DNA from: CAYVFC01 sp964450715 | Lineage (GTDB): Bacteria > Myxococcota_A > Polyangia > Polyangiales > JAFGIB01 | Length of the DNA: 64,000 nt | Reading direction: 5' to 3' | Assembly (NCBI GenBank): GCA_964450715.1 | Contig: CAYVFC010000013.1 | Location: 1 to 64,000 of the forward strand | Shown here: one piece after another, positions 33,861 to 46,817 of the stretch | Layout of the letters: every line of letters starts with the position of its first letter | Numbering within the stretch: position 1 is the first letter of the stretch | Made by a program: the position numbers and the translations under genes | Notes under the pieces: generated by a model | Database searches by the model: none | What the model was told of the DNA's origin: nothing | What the model saw: the letters and a program-made list of their open reading frames with translations, nothing else

Positions 33861-35270
33861 TTACGCGAGCCTGGCGAGGTCGGGGCCCTCGAACAGGATG
33901 ACGTTCTCGCGCCTCGCCCTCTTCTGCAGGGATTTGCTGAAGCCCGAACGCGAGAACAACGCGTACGCGGTCTTGTAGTCCTCGATCTTATCCAGGGAGC
34001 GGGCGCGGTCGATCAGGCTTTCCAGGTCCTTTTCGCCCATCCGGGTCGAGGTCCACCTGCATTCTCCCAGGATCACGCTTTTCAGTCGCTGGTTGATAGC
34101 GGCGACGTCGATCTCGACCTTCCGGTTCCAGATCCTGCCAACCGAATCCGGAACGAACGGCAGGTCGCCGCCGTCGCCGAGCTCGATGAGTGAACGCCGC
34201 GCCAGCTCCTCGTATCCGGTCCTGGCGACGAACGCATCGAATTGCTCCTCGACGATTGCCATCATCCTCGCCGTTCGCCCCTGCTCGATGAGCGACCAGT
34301 TGGGATAGAGGAAACCGTAGTAGAACCGCAAGTAGGGGTCCTTGATCTCGTAGCGGCTGATACGCGTGTTCCGGGCGTCCGGCACGTCTAGGGAGACGAT
34401 GCGCCTGACTAATCCGAGCTGCTGCAGGGAATACAGGTACTTGCCGACATGAGACGGCCCGAGTCCGGCGCGTTTTCCGATCTGTAGGGGGGTTCTGGCG
34501 CCGAGCCCGATGGCTTCCAGTACCGCCAGGTAGGTGCGCGGCTCGGGGATCTCGTCCTGGATGAGGAAGACCGCCTCTTGGCGGAAAATCGACGCGGGGG
34601 AGAGGACGACCTGTTCCAGGTTCCAGAAGACCGGCTTGCGGTCATCCCACAGCTCCAGGTACTTCGGAACGCCACCGATGACGCTATAGGTCTCGACGAG
34701 CTGACGCGGGCTGTAGCGGGGCAAGAACGCCTCGATCTGACCGGGCTTGATCTCCTCGAGCAGGAGATCGGCCGTGCTGCGTCCGTATAGCGGTCCTTTC
34801 CCGGATAGAAACTGCTCCTGCATCATGTGATAATGCGAACCGCTGAGCAGCAAGAATAGCTTGCCTTTCTTCGCTTCCCTGTCCCAGGCCGCCTGCAAGA
34901 TGCTTGCGAAGTCGGGAACGGCCTCCATGAGATAGGGGAACTCGTCGATGACCACGACGAGCCTGCGCCGTTTCGCCGCCGAGAACATCTGCCCGACGGC
35001 GGCTTCCCAGTCCTCGAAGCGCATCTGTCCGGTCACATCATCGAGCGCGGTCTGCAGCGCCCTCGAGAACTTCGTGAGCAGGATGCTCGACGAGCTCCGG
35101 TGCGCCACCCAGTACACGGAACTGGTCTTGATCCGTTTTCGCAGCCAGTGGTCGACCAAGGTGGTCTTTCCGATACGACGACGACCGTACAGAACGACCA
35201 TCTGTGCGCCGGGCTTCCTATACAATGCGGTCAGCGCCGACAGCTCCCGCTCGCGGTCGAAAAAGGGCAT
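33861..35270 (-). CDS. AAA ATPase of the archaeal-type/DUF234 family
   Basis: 469 residues. Walker A YGRRRIGKTTL (29-39), Walker B VVVIDEFPYL, sensor LLLSGSHYHMM, then a winged-helix middle (PLQIGKRAGLGPSHVGKYL) and a C-terminal DUF234 domain (YEIKDPYLRFYYGFLYPN to KVEIDVAAI...KSVILGECRW) that resembles a nuclease core with Glu-x-Asp and Glu-Cys-x-Trp motifs. Such proteins are common in archaea and scattered in bacteria and are often spread laterally; their role is unsettled. The gene stands alone, with a palindromic element at its 3' end and a cluster of GGTAAC sites at its 5' end. Confidence 0.85.
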   Translation of the reverse strand: MPFFDRERELSALTALYRKPGAQMVVLYGRRRIGKTTLVDHWLRKRIKTSSVYWVAHRSSSSILLTKFSRALQTALDDVTGQMRFEDWEAAVGQMFSAAKRRRLVVVIDEFPYLMEAVPDFASILQAAWDREAKKGKLFLLLSGSHYHMMQEQFLSGKGPLYGRSTADLLLEEIKPGQIEAFLPRYSPRQLVETYSVIGGVPKYLELWDDRKPVFWNLEQVVLSPASIFRQEAVFLIQDEIPEPRTYLAVLEAIGLGARTPLQIGKRAGLGPSHVGKYLYSLQQLGLVRRIVSLDVPDARNTRISRYEIKDPYLRFYYGFLYPNWSLIEQGRTARMMAIVEEQFDAFVARTGYEELARRSLIELGDGGDLPFVPDSVGRIWNRKVEIDVAAINQRLKSVILGECRWTSTRMGEKDLESLIDRARSLDKIEDYKTAYALFSRSGFSKSLQKRARRENVILFEGPDLARLA

Positions 35271-35272
35271 TT

Positions 35273-35314
35273 GTTACCTGGTCAGTATATTACCGAATAG
35301 GTAACTAGCTTACC
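35273..35314 (-). promoter_or_regulatory. Cluster of GTTACC/GGTAAC half-sites before the ATPase gene
   Basis: Four related half-sites occur within 42 bases: GTTACC at 35273-35278, TTACC at 35290-35294, GGTAAC at 35300-35305 and TTACC at 35310-35314. The last two form the palindrome GGTAACTAGCTTACC. A TATA-rich segment (35286-35292) lies between them and could be the -10 box. The cluster ends two bases before the start codon at 35270. It looks like an operator array, perhaps autoregulatory. Confidence 0.4.
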
Positions 35315-35347
35315 GGAGGGACGGAGCAGGTCAAGGGGGGAAGGGGG

Positions 35348-39628
<4,281 letters not shown>

Positions 39629-39751
39629 GATCACCTCCCTCGGTTCGCGCACGCCCCCAACGATACGCCGGGCAGAGCTTTTCACCGGGTTGGCTTCGCA
39701 CTATAGCCGAAGGTAGGATTCGAGGCGAGCGGGATAGAAGAGAGCGAGGTC

Positions 39752-40015
39752 ATGGCGATTTTAGCGTACCTGAAGGCTTTTCCCCGGCTCCATCCGAGCG
39801 TGTTTGTCGCTCACGACGCGAACATCATCGGGGAGGTGGAGATCGGGGCGGATAGCTCGGTCTGGTTCGGGACGGTCATCCGCGCCGATCTGAACAGCAT
39901 CCGCATCGGAGAGCGCACCAATATCCAGGACAACAGCGTATTGCACGTGGACACCGGGCGGCGCTTCATGCGTATCGGTGACGACGTCGGTTTATCGTCG
40001 AGAGATAACCGATGA
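39752..40015 (+). pseudogene. Gamma-class carbonic anhydrase-like protein, C-terminally truncated
   Basis: 87 residues. The N-terminal ~78 (LHPSVFVAHDANIIGEVEIG, SSVWFGTVIRADLNSIRIGE, TNIQDNSVLHVDTG) are the first turns of a left-handed beta-helix of the gamma-CA/YrdA family, normally ~170-180 residues. Homology stops at IGDDV, where the family continues with VGH and its zinc His ligands; here the frame reads GLSSRDNR and ends. Lacking the later turns and metal His residues it cannot form the active trimer. The stop overlaps the next gene's ATG (40012-40015). Deletion or assembly junction near 39985-40000. Confidence 0.75.
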
Positions 40016-41043
40016 GATCGCCGATGACCGAAACGAGCGACGCGGTTTCCGGATCGCAAACCCCCGGAGCCGACGACCAGAGGCCGGAGCGGGCCGCGGA
40101 GGGCCGGCGCAAGGCTGGACGGCGGATGCTCTGGCTTCTGCTCCGCCTGGCGGTAGCCGCGGGGTTGTTCGCGTATCTCTTTAGCATCGTCGATGTCGGC
40201 AAGATGGTCGTCGCTTTCAAGCGGATATCCATCGTCCAGGCAGTCGCGGCGCTCGCGTTCATGTACGGTACCACTTTTCTGGGCGGGGTGCGCTGGAGGT
40301 TCATCTTCCGGGCCTATGGCGCTTCCCGGATCCCCTCCGTTTCGCGGTTGGTCCGGTTGCAGCTGGTGGGCGTTTTCTATAACACCGTCTTGCCCGGGGG
40401 GGTGGGGGGTGACGTGGTGCGCGGGGTTGCCGCCCGGGACGCTTTTGACGACGGCGCCACTACTTCCTCGCTGGCCGTGGTGCTGGTGGACCGGGCGGCC
40501 GGGCTGGCCGGTCTGCTGGCGGTCGCCACCACGGCCTTCATCCTCTACCCGTTGCCGGGCGTGGGAGGGGTGGCGATATGGGGACCTCTGGGCCTTCTGG
40601 CCTCGGCGAGCACGGTGCTGGCGCTGGCGCTGGGCCGGGCCTCGGCCCGCTTCCTGCCCGGCCGGCTGGCCGAGCTCGCCCGCTCCTTGCCCGAGCTGCG
40701 CTCGGCGCTGCCCTTTCTCTACGTGCTGGTCGTCTCGGTCTTCATCTGGTTGCTCCTTGCAGCCGCCGGTCACCTGCTCGTCTCCTCGATCGATAGCACG
40801 ATCGAGGCGAGCGACTCCTTCGTCATCATTCCCTTGGCCGCGGCCGCCGTATATTTTCCCCTTACCGTGGCCGGCCTGGGCGCCCGGGAAGCCGCCTTCG
40901 TCTTCCTCTTTCGGACCGTCGGGGTGGCCGAGGCCGACGCCATGGCCGGGTCGCTCTGCTTCCTCGCCTGCCAGCTGGTGATCGCGCTTTCGGGCGGCGC
41001 GCTCAGCGTCATGTTTCCCTTGAACGAGTCGCGATCGTCATGA
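40012..41043 (+). CDS. Polytopic membrane protein, YbhN/UPF0104 (flippase-like) family
   Basis: 343 residues (a second ATG at 40024 is possible). After a polar N-terminus there are about eight transmembrane helices, with family landmarks RWRFIFRAYG, LVRLQLVGVFYNTVLPGGVGGDVVRG and a late FPLTVAGLGAREAAFVFLF. This fold includes the lysylphosphatidylglycerol synthase membrane region and proteins tied to glycolipid and polysaccharide export. Its stop overlaps the next start (ATGA, 41040-41043), so it is coupled to the DUF2723 protein. Confidence 0.85.
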   Translation: MRSPMTETSDAVSGSQTPGADDQRPERAAEGRRKAGRRMLWLLLRLAVAAGLFAYLFSIVDVGKMVVAFKRISIVQAVAALAFMYGTTFLGGVRWRFIFRAYGASRIPSVSRLVRLQLVGVFYNTVLPGGVGGDVVRGVAARDAFDDGATTSSLAVVLVDRAAGLAGLLAVATTAFILYPLPGVGGVAIWGPLGLLASASTVLALALGRASARFLPGRLAELARSLPELRSALPFLYVLVVSVFIWLLLAAAGHLLVSSIDSTIEASDSFVIIPLAAAAVYFPLTVAGLGAREAAFVFLFRTVGVAEADAMAGSLCFLACQLVIALSGGALSVMFPLNESRSS

Positions 41044-43028
41044 AGGGCCGGGCCAAGGCGAGCGCTCTCTGGCTGCCGCTTCGCAACCCGGCATTTGCCT
41101 GGACGCTCACCGCGGCGCTGCTCGCCGTCTATCTGTTGACCATGTCGCGTGACATGTCGTTCTTCGATAGCCCGGAGCTGGCGCTGGCCGCGGTTCAGCT
41201 CGGTCTGGGTCACCCTCCGGGGCAACCTCTGCATACCTTGCTGGGCTGGCTCCTCGCCCAACTGCCGGGCGTTCCTCCGCTGATAGGGTTGAATCTACTA
41301 TCCGCCGTACCGGGTGCGCTGGCCGCGCTGCCGGCCATCAGCATTGGCGAGAGCCTGGGCGGGCGCGGCGCCGGCACCGAGGGAGGGACGGGGAGCCGTG
41401 CGCTTTACCTGATGGTTGCGCTCTGCGGATTGCAGGCCGCGCTGTGGGAGCCGGCCACCCGTATCGAGGTCTACGCCCTGGCCAACTTCTTCGCGCTCTG
41501 GGCCCTGGCCCGGCTGGCCGCCCTGCTGGACGGATGCGAGGCGACTCCGCGGGGCTTCATCGCCGTCGGGGTGGCCCTGGGGCTGGCGGCCTCGGCTAAT
41601 CCTTACTGCGCGCTGGCGGCCGCGGCGGCCGTGGCTCCTCGCCTGCTCGCCGCGCTGTTCCGGCGCGAGCTTCCCGCGCGCGGGTTGCTGCTGCTCGGCG
41701 CCGGCTGGGCGGCCGGTTTGTCGCTCTATCTCTACGTCTTCTGGGCAGCCCAGCGGCAGGGCGTCTTTGTATGGGGTAGTCCCACGGATAACACGTCCGT
41801 ATTTCATTATTTTAGCGGAGCCGACTTTCGGGGGCGCACCCACCAGGCCGCGTCCTGGCTTGTTCACGCCGGGCTCTGGCTCCGGTGGTCCGCGGAGCGC
41901 GCGATGCTGCCGCTGACACTGATCGGCATCGCGGGTCACCTGCTGCTGGGCCGCGGCCGGGGGCTCGGGCGCGGCTGCGCGCTCTGGGCCTATCTGATCA
42001 TGGTGTGGCTGGTCTCCGCCAATAGCTTCTTCCGGCCGGACGTGCCGGACCATCTGGGCTACCTGGCGCTTCCGGTCTGGCTGTCGGCGGCCGGGTCCGG
42101 CGCCTTGGCGCTGGAGGTCTCGCGTAGGAGCTCGCGCGGTCTGTTTCTGGTGTTCGCAGCGATACTAGCCCTAGCGGCTCTATTCGCCCCGCCCCCCTTG
42201 GCTACGCGCACCCGCCACCTGGATCGGGTCACGCGGGTGATGGGCGAAGGCGCCCTGCAGGCGGCTGCCGACCACGCCATCCTGCTGGTGGCATCCGACC
42301 ACTGGGTGGCGCCCCTGCTCTACCTGCAGCTGGCGGAGAAGCGGCGTCCGGACGTGGTGATCCTGCCCTACGGCCTGGCCAGCTCCAGCTGGTACTGGGA
42401 GCAGATGTACGCGCGCCATCCCGGCCTCGAGCCGATCGCGCTTCGCGGCCCCGGAGGTCGCGCGGGCAGGGTCCGCCGGTTTTTACGCTCCAACCCCGAG
42501 CGCCCCATCCAGTTGGAGGACCTGGCGCTGGCCCGGACCGCGCACGTTCCGGTCTGCCCGGGTGACTGGTTGCTCGACGGCGGAAGGCTCTGCCGGGACG
42601 GGGGCAGCGTCGATCCTCGTGCCATGCGTGAGCTCGCCGTTCAGCTCGCGCTGCTCGGCCGCGGCTCGCCGGGAACCGAGGGGATGATAGCCGCGGTCGG
42701 CTTCTCTCGCGGCGAGTCACTTCGCGAGCTCGGCCACTTCGATGAGGCGTTGCAGGCCTATCTGGCGGGGGTACCGCACCGGCTGCGCCCGAAAGCGCTG
42801 TTGCCGCGTATCGGCCGACCTCCGGATTCCGCCGCCCGGTTCATCCGGGAGCTGTCGCCGCCGATCTGGCTCAAGCCCGTCGCCCTGGGGGATCCCGCGC
42901 GCAACCTGTTCATGGCGGGCAGCCTGTTGGTGTACGGGGGCAAGGCGCGCCAGGGAATGGGGCTGGTGACGGCGGCCGCCGCGGCCGGGCTGACGAGTGG
43001 TGAGATCGCGCTTGAGCCCATGCCTTGA
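41040..43028 (+). CDS. DUF2723 membrane protein, GT-C glycosyltransferase-like
   Basis: 662 residues. About ten to twelve transmembrane helices; the first extracytoplasmic loop has DMSFFDSPELALAAVQLGLG followed by HPPGQPLHTLLGWLLAQLPG, the DUF2723 signature with acidic residues placed as in lipid-sugar-dependent glycosyltransferases. The C-terminal ~230 residues are soluble with TPR-like helices. Translationally coupled to the YbhN-like gene; the pair may export or attach a glycan at the cell surface, possibly onto the repeat-rich surface proteins encoded nearby (inference). Confidence 0.85.
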   Translation: MKGRAKASALWLPLRNPAFAWTLTAALLAVYLLTMSRDMSFFDSPELALAAVQLGLGHPPGQPLHTLLGWLLAQLPGVPPLIGLNLLSAVPGALAALPAISIGESLGGRGAGTEGGTGSRALYLMVALCGLQAALWEPATRIEVYALANFFALWALARLAALLDGCEATPRGFIAVGVALGLAASANPYCALAAAAAVAPRLLAALFRRELPARGLLLLGAGWAAGLSLYLYVFWAAQRQGVFVWGSPTDNTSVFHYFSGADFRGRTHQAASWLVHAGLWLRWSAERAMLPLTLIGIAGHLLLGRGRGLGRGCALWAYLIMVWLVSANSFFRPDVPDHLGYLALPVWLSAAGSGALALEVSRRSSRGLFLVFAAILALAALFAPPPLATRTRHLDRVTRVMGEGALQAAADHAILLVASDHWVAPLLYLQLAEKRRPDVVILPYGLASSSWYWEQMYARHPGLEPIALRGPGGRAGRVRRFLRSNPERPIQLEDLALARTAHVPVCPGDWLLDGGRLCRDGGSVDPRAMRELAVQLALLGRGSPGTEGMIAAVGFSRGESLRELGHFDEALQAYLAGVPHRLRPKALLPRIGRPPDSAARFIRELSPPIWLKPVALGDPARNLFMAGSLLVYGGKARQGMGLVTAAAAAGLTSGEIALEPMP

Positions 43029-43117
43029 GCATCGAGGTCGGCGACCCTCATTCGACAGACAACCGGTTCCCTATCGTTTATCCTCCCGGGGTATTCCTCG
43101 CTTCCCGGGAGTCGGCC

Positions 43118-44950
43118 ATGCGACTACTGATCCGCGCAATTCTCTCGCTCGCTCTGCTGGCGGTACCTCGTTTCGTCGAGGCGCAGCCTCTCATCATCGA
43201 CGGGACCGATACCGGCAACACCAGCTGTCCGGGCGGGACGGTGACCTCGGGCGGGCGCGCCTGTATCTACGGTGGTACCCACACCTTTGACTACGTGGAC
43301 ATTCGCAACCGGGGCAGGCTGGAGGTCGTCGTTTTTAACGGCTCCGACAGAAACGGCACCGGCAACGCGGTGATCATCGCCAGCGGTCGGGACCCCGGCA
43401 ATACCTTCTCCATACGGGTGGACCAGACCTCGCGGGTGACCGCCAAGGGCAAGGGGTATCAGGGGGTAGACTGCGACAACGGCGCGGGTCCGGTTTTCGA
43501 GCTCCTGGCTGGAGGCCGCGGCGGCTGCGCGGTGCGCGACTCGGGCGGCGGGGGCGGCCACTTCGGCCGGGGCGGCAAGGGCACCAAGGACTGCTTTCTG
43601 TACGACCCGGTGCTCGGTTACAACGATGGAGCCGACGTCACCTGCACCTTTCCCCAGGAGTGGGAAGAGGCCTGCGGTTACCGGGACGGCGGCAGTTGCA
43701 CGACCTACGCGAACAACGACGATCCGGATCGTTCCGGTTTTGAATGCTATGGCGGCGGCAACACCGGCCAGCCCCTGGCCGACCCGCCTCCGCCCGGTTC
43801 GACCCCCAGCCCCTACGATACCGGCAAGGGAGATGCGCTGCCCGACGTGGCCGGGCGGGCGTTCTGGCATAGCATCTTTCAATCCGAGCTCGGTGCGGCC
43901 GGCGGCGACAAGGGGTGCCGCGACGGTTACGAGAGCGGCCTGCGGGCCGGAGCCGGCGGCGGGCGCATAGTGCTGTTCGCCGCCAACGGAGCCGAGAACG
44001 GGGTGCTGCTCATCGACGGACGGGTGATCGCGGACGGCAACCGCGGCTGCTCGCTGGGCAACGACTCGGCGGGCGCGGGCGCGGGCGGAACCATCCTGCT
44101 GGTCGGCGACACGGTCGAGATCGGCGCTACCGCCCGCATCAGCGCCCACGGCGGCCGCGGGGGTGACTCGCAGCCCAAGTGCCTGCCCTGTACCAGTCCC
44201 GGCACCCAGGATATCTGCGAGACCGGTCAGCTCTGTACCGCGCTGGTCGAACCGGCCAGCGGCAATACCTACAACCTCTGCAGCCCCTGTAACTGCACGC
44301 CCTGCACGGGCGACGGCGACTGCACCTTTCCCGGGCAGACCTGCCAGGACCTGGGCGGCGATCTGGGCCTGGTATGCGCCGACGGCAGCGACCGCTGCAC
44401 GCCCTATGACGCGGGCGACGACGAGGGCGAGTGCACCGGCACCCAGAACGACGGGGTATGCGACGACTGCGCGGGCGGCGGGGGCGGCGGCATCATCAAC
44501 TTGCAGTCCCGTCAAGCGTCCATCGATCCGGCGGCCATCTTCGACGTGCGCGGCGGTCCGGGCGGCATCTGTCCCATCTGCTCCGGCGAGTCGGGGGGCG
44601 GGGCGGGCGAGCTGCAGCTCGACGGCGCCTATGTGGGCGAGTACTGCAACGGCTACGACCACGACGGCGTCGCGGGCGGCGGTGACGACGACGTGCTGCT
44701 GCCCACCGGAAGCCTGACCGACTGCAAGACGGCCGACGAGGTATTCGACCTCAGCGGCAACGCTTCCGAGTGGACCTCGAGCAAGACCGGAGAGACCAAT
44801 ACCGATCCCGTGCGCGACATCTATCAGCTGCACGGCGGTTCGTATCTTTCCCCCGAGGACGGCCTGGCCTGCGATATCGAGCTGGCACCCCGTGCGGCCG
44901 ACAATGCCGTGCTGGGCAACGTCGGCTTCCGTTGCTGCGCCGACCCGTAG
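43118..44950 (+). CDS. Gly-rich exported protein with FGE-like C-terminal segment
   Basis: 610 residues from the ATG at 43118; upstream codons to 43025 overlap the previous gene. Signal peptide ends VEAQ. The body is Gly- and Asp-rich with repeated strand-like segments (GGRGGCAVRDSGGGGGHFGR, SGLRAGAGGGRIVLFAANGA, AGAGAGGTILLVGDTVEIG, GGGGGIINLQSRQASIDPAA) suggesting a beta-helix or fibre, interrupted by Cys-rich inserts. The last ~70 residues match the end of the formylglycine-generating-enzyme fold (VFDLSGNASEWT, GGSY, NVGFRCC). The first half of that fold is not obvious. Likely a surface protein. Confidence 0.8.
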   Translation: MRLLIRAILSLALLAVPRFVEAQPLIIDGTDTGNTSCPGGTVTSGGRACIYGGTHTFDYVDIRNRGRLEVVVFNGSDRNGTGNAVIIASGRDPGNTFSIRVDQTSRVTAKGKGYQGVDCDNGAGPVFELLAGGRGGCAVRDSGGGGGHFGRGGKGTKDCFLYDPVLGYNDGADVTCTFPQEWEEACGYRDGGSCTTYANNDDPDRSGFECYGGGNTGQPLADPPPPGSTPSPYDTGKGDALPDVAGRAFWHSIFQSELGAAGGDKGCRDGYESGLRAGAGGGRIVLFAANGAENGVLLIDGRVIADGNRGCSLGNDSAGAGAGGTILLVGDTVEIGATARISAHGGRGGDSQPKCLPCTSPGTQDICETGQLCTALVEPASGNTYNLCSPCNCTPCTGDGDCTFPGQTCQDLGGDLGLVCADGSDRCTPYDAGDDEGECTGTQNDGVCDDCAGGGGGGIINLQSRQASIDPAAIFDVRGGPGGICPICSGESGGGAGELQLDGAYVGEYCNGYDHDGVAGGGDDDVLLPTGSLTDCKTADEVFDLSGNASEWTSSKTGETNTDPVRDIYQLHGGSYLSPEDGLACDIELAPRAADNAVLGNVGFRCCADP

Positions 44951-44962
44951 GACTCAGACCGC

Positions 44963-45745
44963 TCACCTGACGCAGCGCAACCCGACGGTGATGTAGGGGT
45001 TGCCCGGATGCCACGGACAGCGGTTCGCCGCTCGCAGGTTGTAGCTGCCGTTGTTCCAACTGCCGCCGCGGACCACGCGGTCGGTAGCCCGGCACTTCTT
45101 GTCGTCGTAGGGACAGTAGAGAGCGGTGGTCCACTCCCAGACGTTGCCCGCCATGTCGCACAGTCCCTCGGCGCTCTTGCCGGCGGGCCGGCTGCACACC
45201 TGGTGGGTTCCGGGACGCTCGCAGCCCAGCGTCTTGCCGTTTCTCATCACCGCCCAGGAGCAGGTAGCCCGCGCGTCTCCCCACGGATATCGGGAGCCGT
45301 CGCCGCGATTGCGCGCGGCGAACTCCCACTGCTCCTCGCTGGGCAGCCGTTTGCCGGCCCACGCGCAGTAGTCCCTCGCCTGTTGCCAGGTCACGCAGTT
45401 GATGGGATGGTTCTGCCGCTCGGGACGGCCGGCGTTGCAGTGGGCCAGCACCTCCGGGGATAGCTCGGGTTTCGCCTCCGTACAGGCACCCGCCGCCACG
45501 CACCGCTGATAGGCAGCGACCGTGACCTCGGTTCGGTCCATCTCGAACGTCTTCACGGAGACGGGGTGAAGCGGTTTTTCGTCTATCGGTCCGTCGTCCG
45601 AGCCCATCAAGAACGCGCCTCCCGAGATCTTCACCATCTGTCCGGGCGCCGCTCTTGCGGCCGGATCGCGCGCACCTGCCGGCGCCTGTCCCTGCAGAAA
45701 GAAGGCGATCAGCAGAACCCCGGCCACCGTCGCACGGCTCGGCAT
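44963..45745 (-). CDS. Exported FGE/SUMF1-like domain protein
   Basis: 260 residues with a signal peptide (VAGVLLIAFFLQGQAPAGA). The domain carries MVKISGGAFLMGS, DRTEVTVAAYQRCV, PINCVTWQQARDYCAWAGKR, LPSEEQWEFAARNR, YPWGD, GNVWEWT and RGGSWNNGSYNLRAANR...GLRC. In true formylglycine-generating enzymes two Cys sit in the RGGS(Y/W)...C..C region; here it reads NNGSYNLR, so copper binding and sulfatase activation are unlikely and a binding role is more probable. Convergent with the Gly-rich protein, whose tail is of the same fold. Confidence 0.85.
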   Translation of the reverse strand: MPSRATVAGVLLIAFFLQGQAPAGARDPAARAAPGQMVKISGGAFLMGSDDGPIDEKPLHPVSVKTFEMDRTEVTVAAYQRCVAAGACTEAKPELSPEVLAHCNAGRPERQNHPINCVTWQQARDYCAWAGKRLPSEEQWEFAARNRGDGSRYPWGDARATCSWAVMRNGKTLGCERPGTHQVCSRPAGKSAEGLCDMAGNVWEWTTALYCPYDDKKCRATDRVVRGGSWNNGSYNLRAANRCPWHPGNPYITVGLRCVR

Positions 45746-45820
45746 CCCGCTATTGTACCGCAGGGCGGCCGCCCCGGGTAAGCCGCCCCCGGAAAGCCGC
45801 CTCGCGCGGCGCTCGGCCGG

Positions 45821-46798
45821 TCAGCCCGCGCCAGCGGCCCCATCGAGATGGGCCTCGATGCGCTTGCGCACCGAGTCGCCGGCCAGGTCGGCCGGGCTGA
45901 GATGCGCGTCGACGTCCGGATCGCTCTTGAACCAGTTGCGCTGTCTTCTGGCATACCGCCGGGTCGCTTTCACGATTTTATTTTCCGTATCCTCCAGCGG
46001 TACACCGGTCAGAATGTGCTCTACCATCTGTCGGTAGCCGACGCTGCGCAGCGGGCGGATCTCGGCCCCGTACCTCTCCAGCAGCCCGCGCACCTCCTCG
46101 GCCCAGCCGGCCTCGATCATGGCCCGGGCGCGATCGGCGAGCCGGCGGCTGAGGTGGGCGGGAGGTATATCGATATCAAAACAGAGCGTCCGGTAGCGGC
46201 ACGCGCCCAGCGCGTGCCGCCGTCGCAGCTCGCCCATGGGCGTGCCGGTCTGCTCGTACACCTCCAGCGCGCGCACCACGCGGACCCGGTCGTGGGGATG
46301 GATGCGGGCGGCCGCCGTCGGGTCGACGGCCGCGAGCCGGCGATGCATCTCCGCCGCCCCCAGCCGCTCGAACTGGTGAAGCAGCGACTCGCGCACGCCC
46401 TCGTCCACCGGCGGTACCGCCACCAGGCCGCGGACCAGCGCTCGCACCCAGAGCCCGGTGCCGCCGACCACGACCGGCACCGCGCCCCGGCTCGCCACCT
46501 CTGCGATGGCCCGATCGGCCAGACGAGCATAGGCCGCGGCGTCCAGGGCCTGGTTCGGATCGGCCACGTCGATCAGGTGGTGTCGGACACCCTTCAGGCT
46601 TTCGACCGACGGCTTGGCCGAGCCGATGTCGAGCCCCCGGTAGACCTGGACCGAGTCCGCGCCCACGATCTCGCCGCCCAGCCAGCGGCAGAGATCCACC
46701 GCCACCCCGGTCTTGCCCACGGCCGTGGCGCCGACCAGGACCAGGATGGGCGCGCCAACTGCTGCCTGTTCCGTCGCTGCTGAGCGCTGCTGCGGCAT
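45821..46798 (-). CDS. miaA: tRNA dimethylallyltransferase MiaA
   Basis: 325 residues from the ATG at 46798; the longer frame lies within mutL. P-loop GATAVGKT (23-30), substrate segment GADSVQVYRGLDIGSAKP, VVVGGTGLWVRALVRGL, and the C-terminal IRPLRSVGYRQM and ATRRYARRQRNWF identify MiaA, which adds the isopentenyl group to A37 of tRNAs reading UNN codons. It follows mutL by 19 bases, a common bacterial pairing. Confidence 0.97.
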   Translation of the reverse strand: MPQQRSAATEQAAVGAPILVLVGATAVGKTGVAVDLCRWLGGEIVGADSVQVYRGLDIGSAKPSVESLKGVRHHLIDVADPNQALDAAAYARLADRAIAEVASRGAVPVVVGGTGLWVRALVRGLVAVPPVDEGVRESLLHQFERLGAAEMHRRLAAVDPTAAARIHPHDRVRVVRALEVYEQTGTPMGELRRRHALGACRYRTLCFDIDIPPAHLSRRLADRARAMIEAGWAEEVRGLLERYGAEIRPLRSVGYRQMVEHILTGVPLEDTENKIVKATRRYARRQRNWFKSDPDVDAHLSPADLAGDSVRKRIEAHLDGAAGAG

Positions 46799-46817
46799 CT
46801 CGATCCGTAACCACCCG

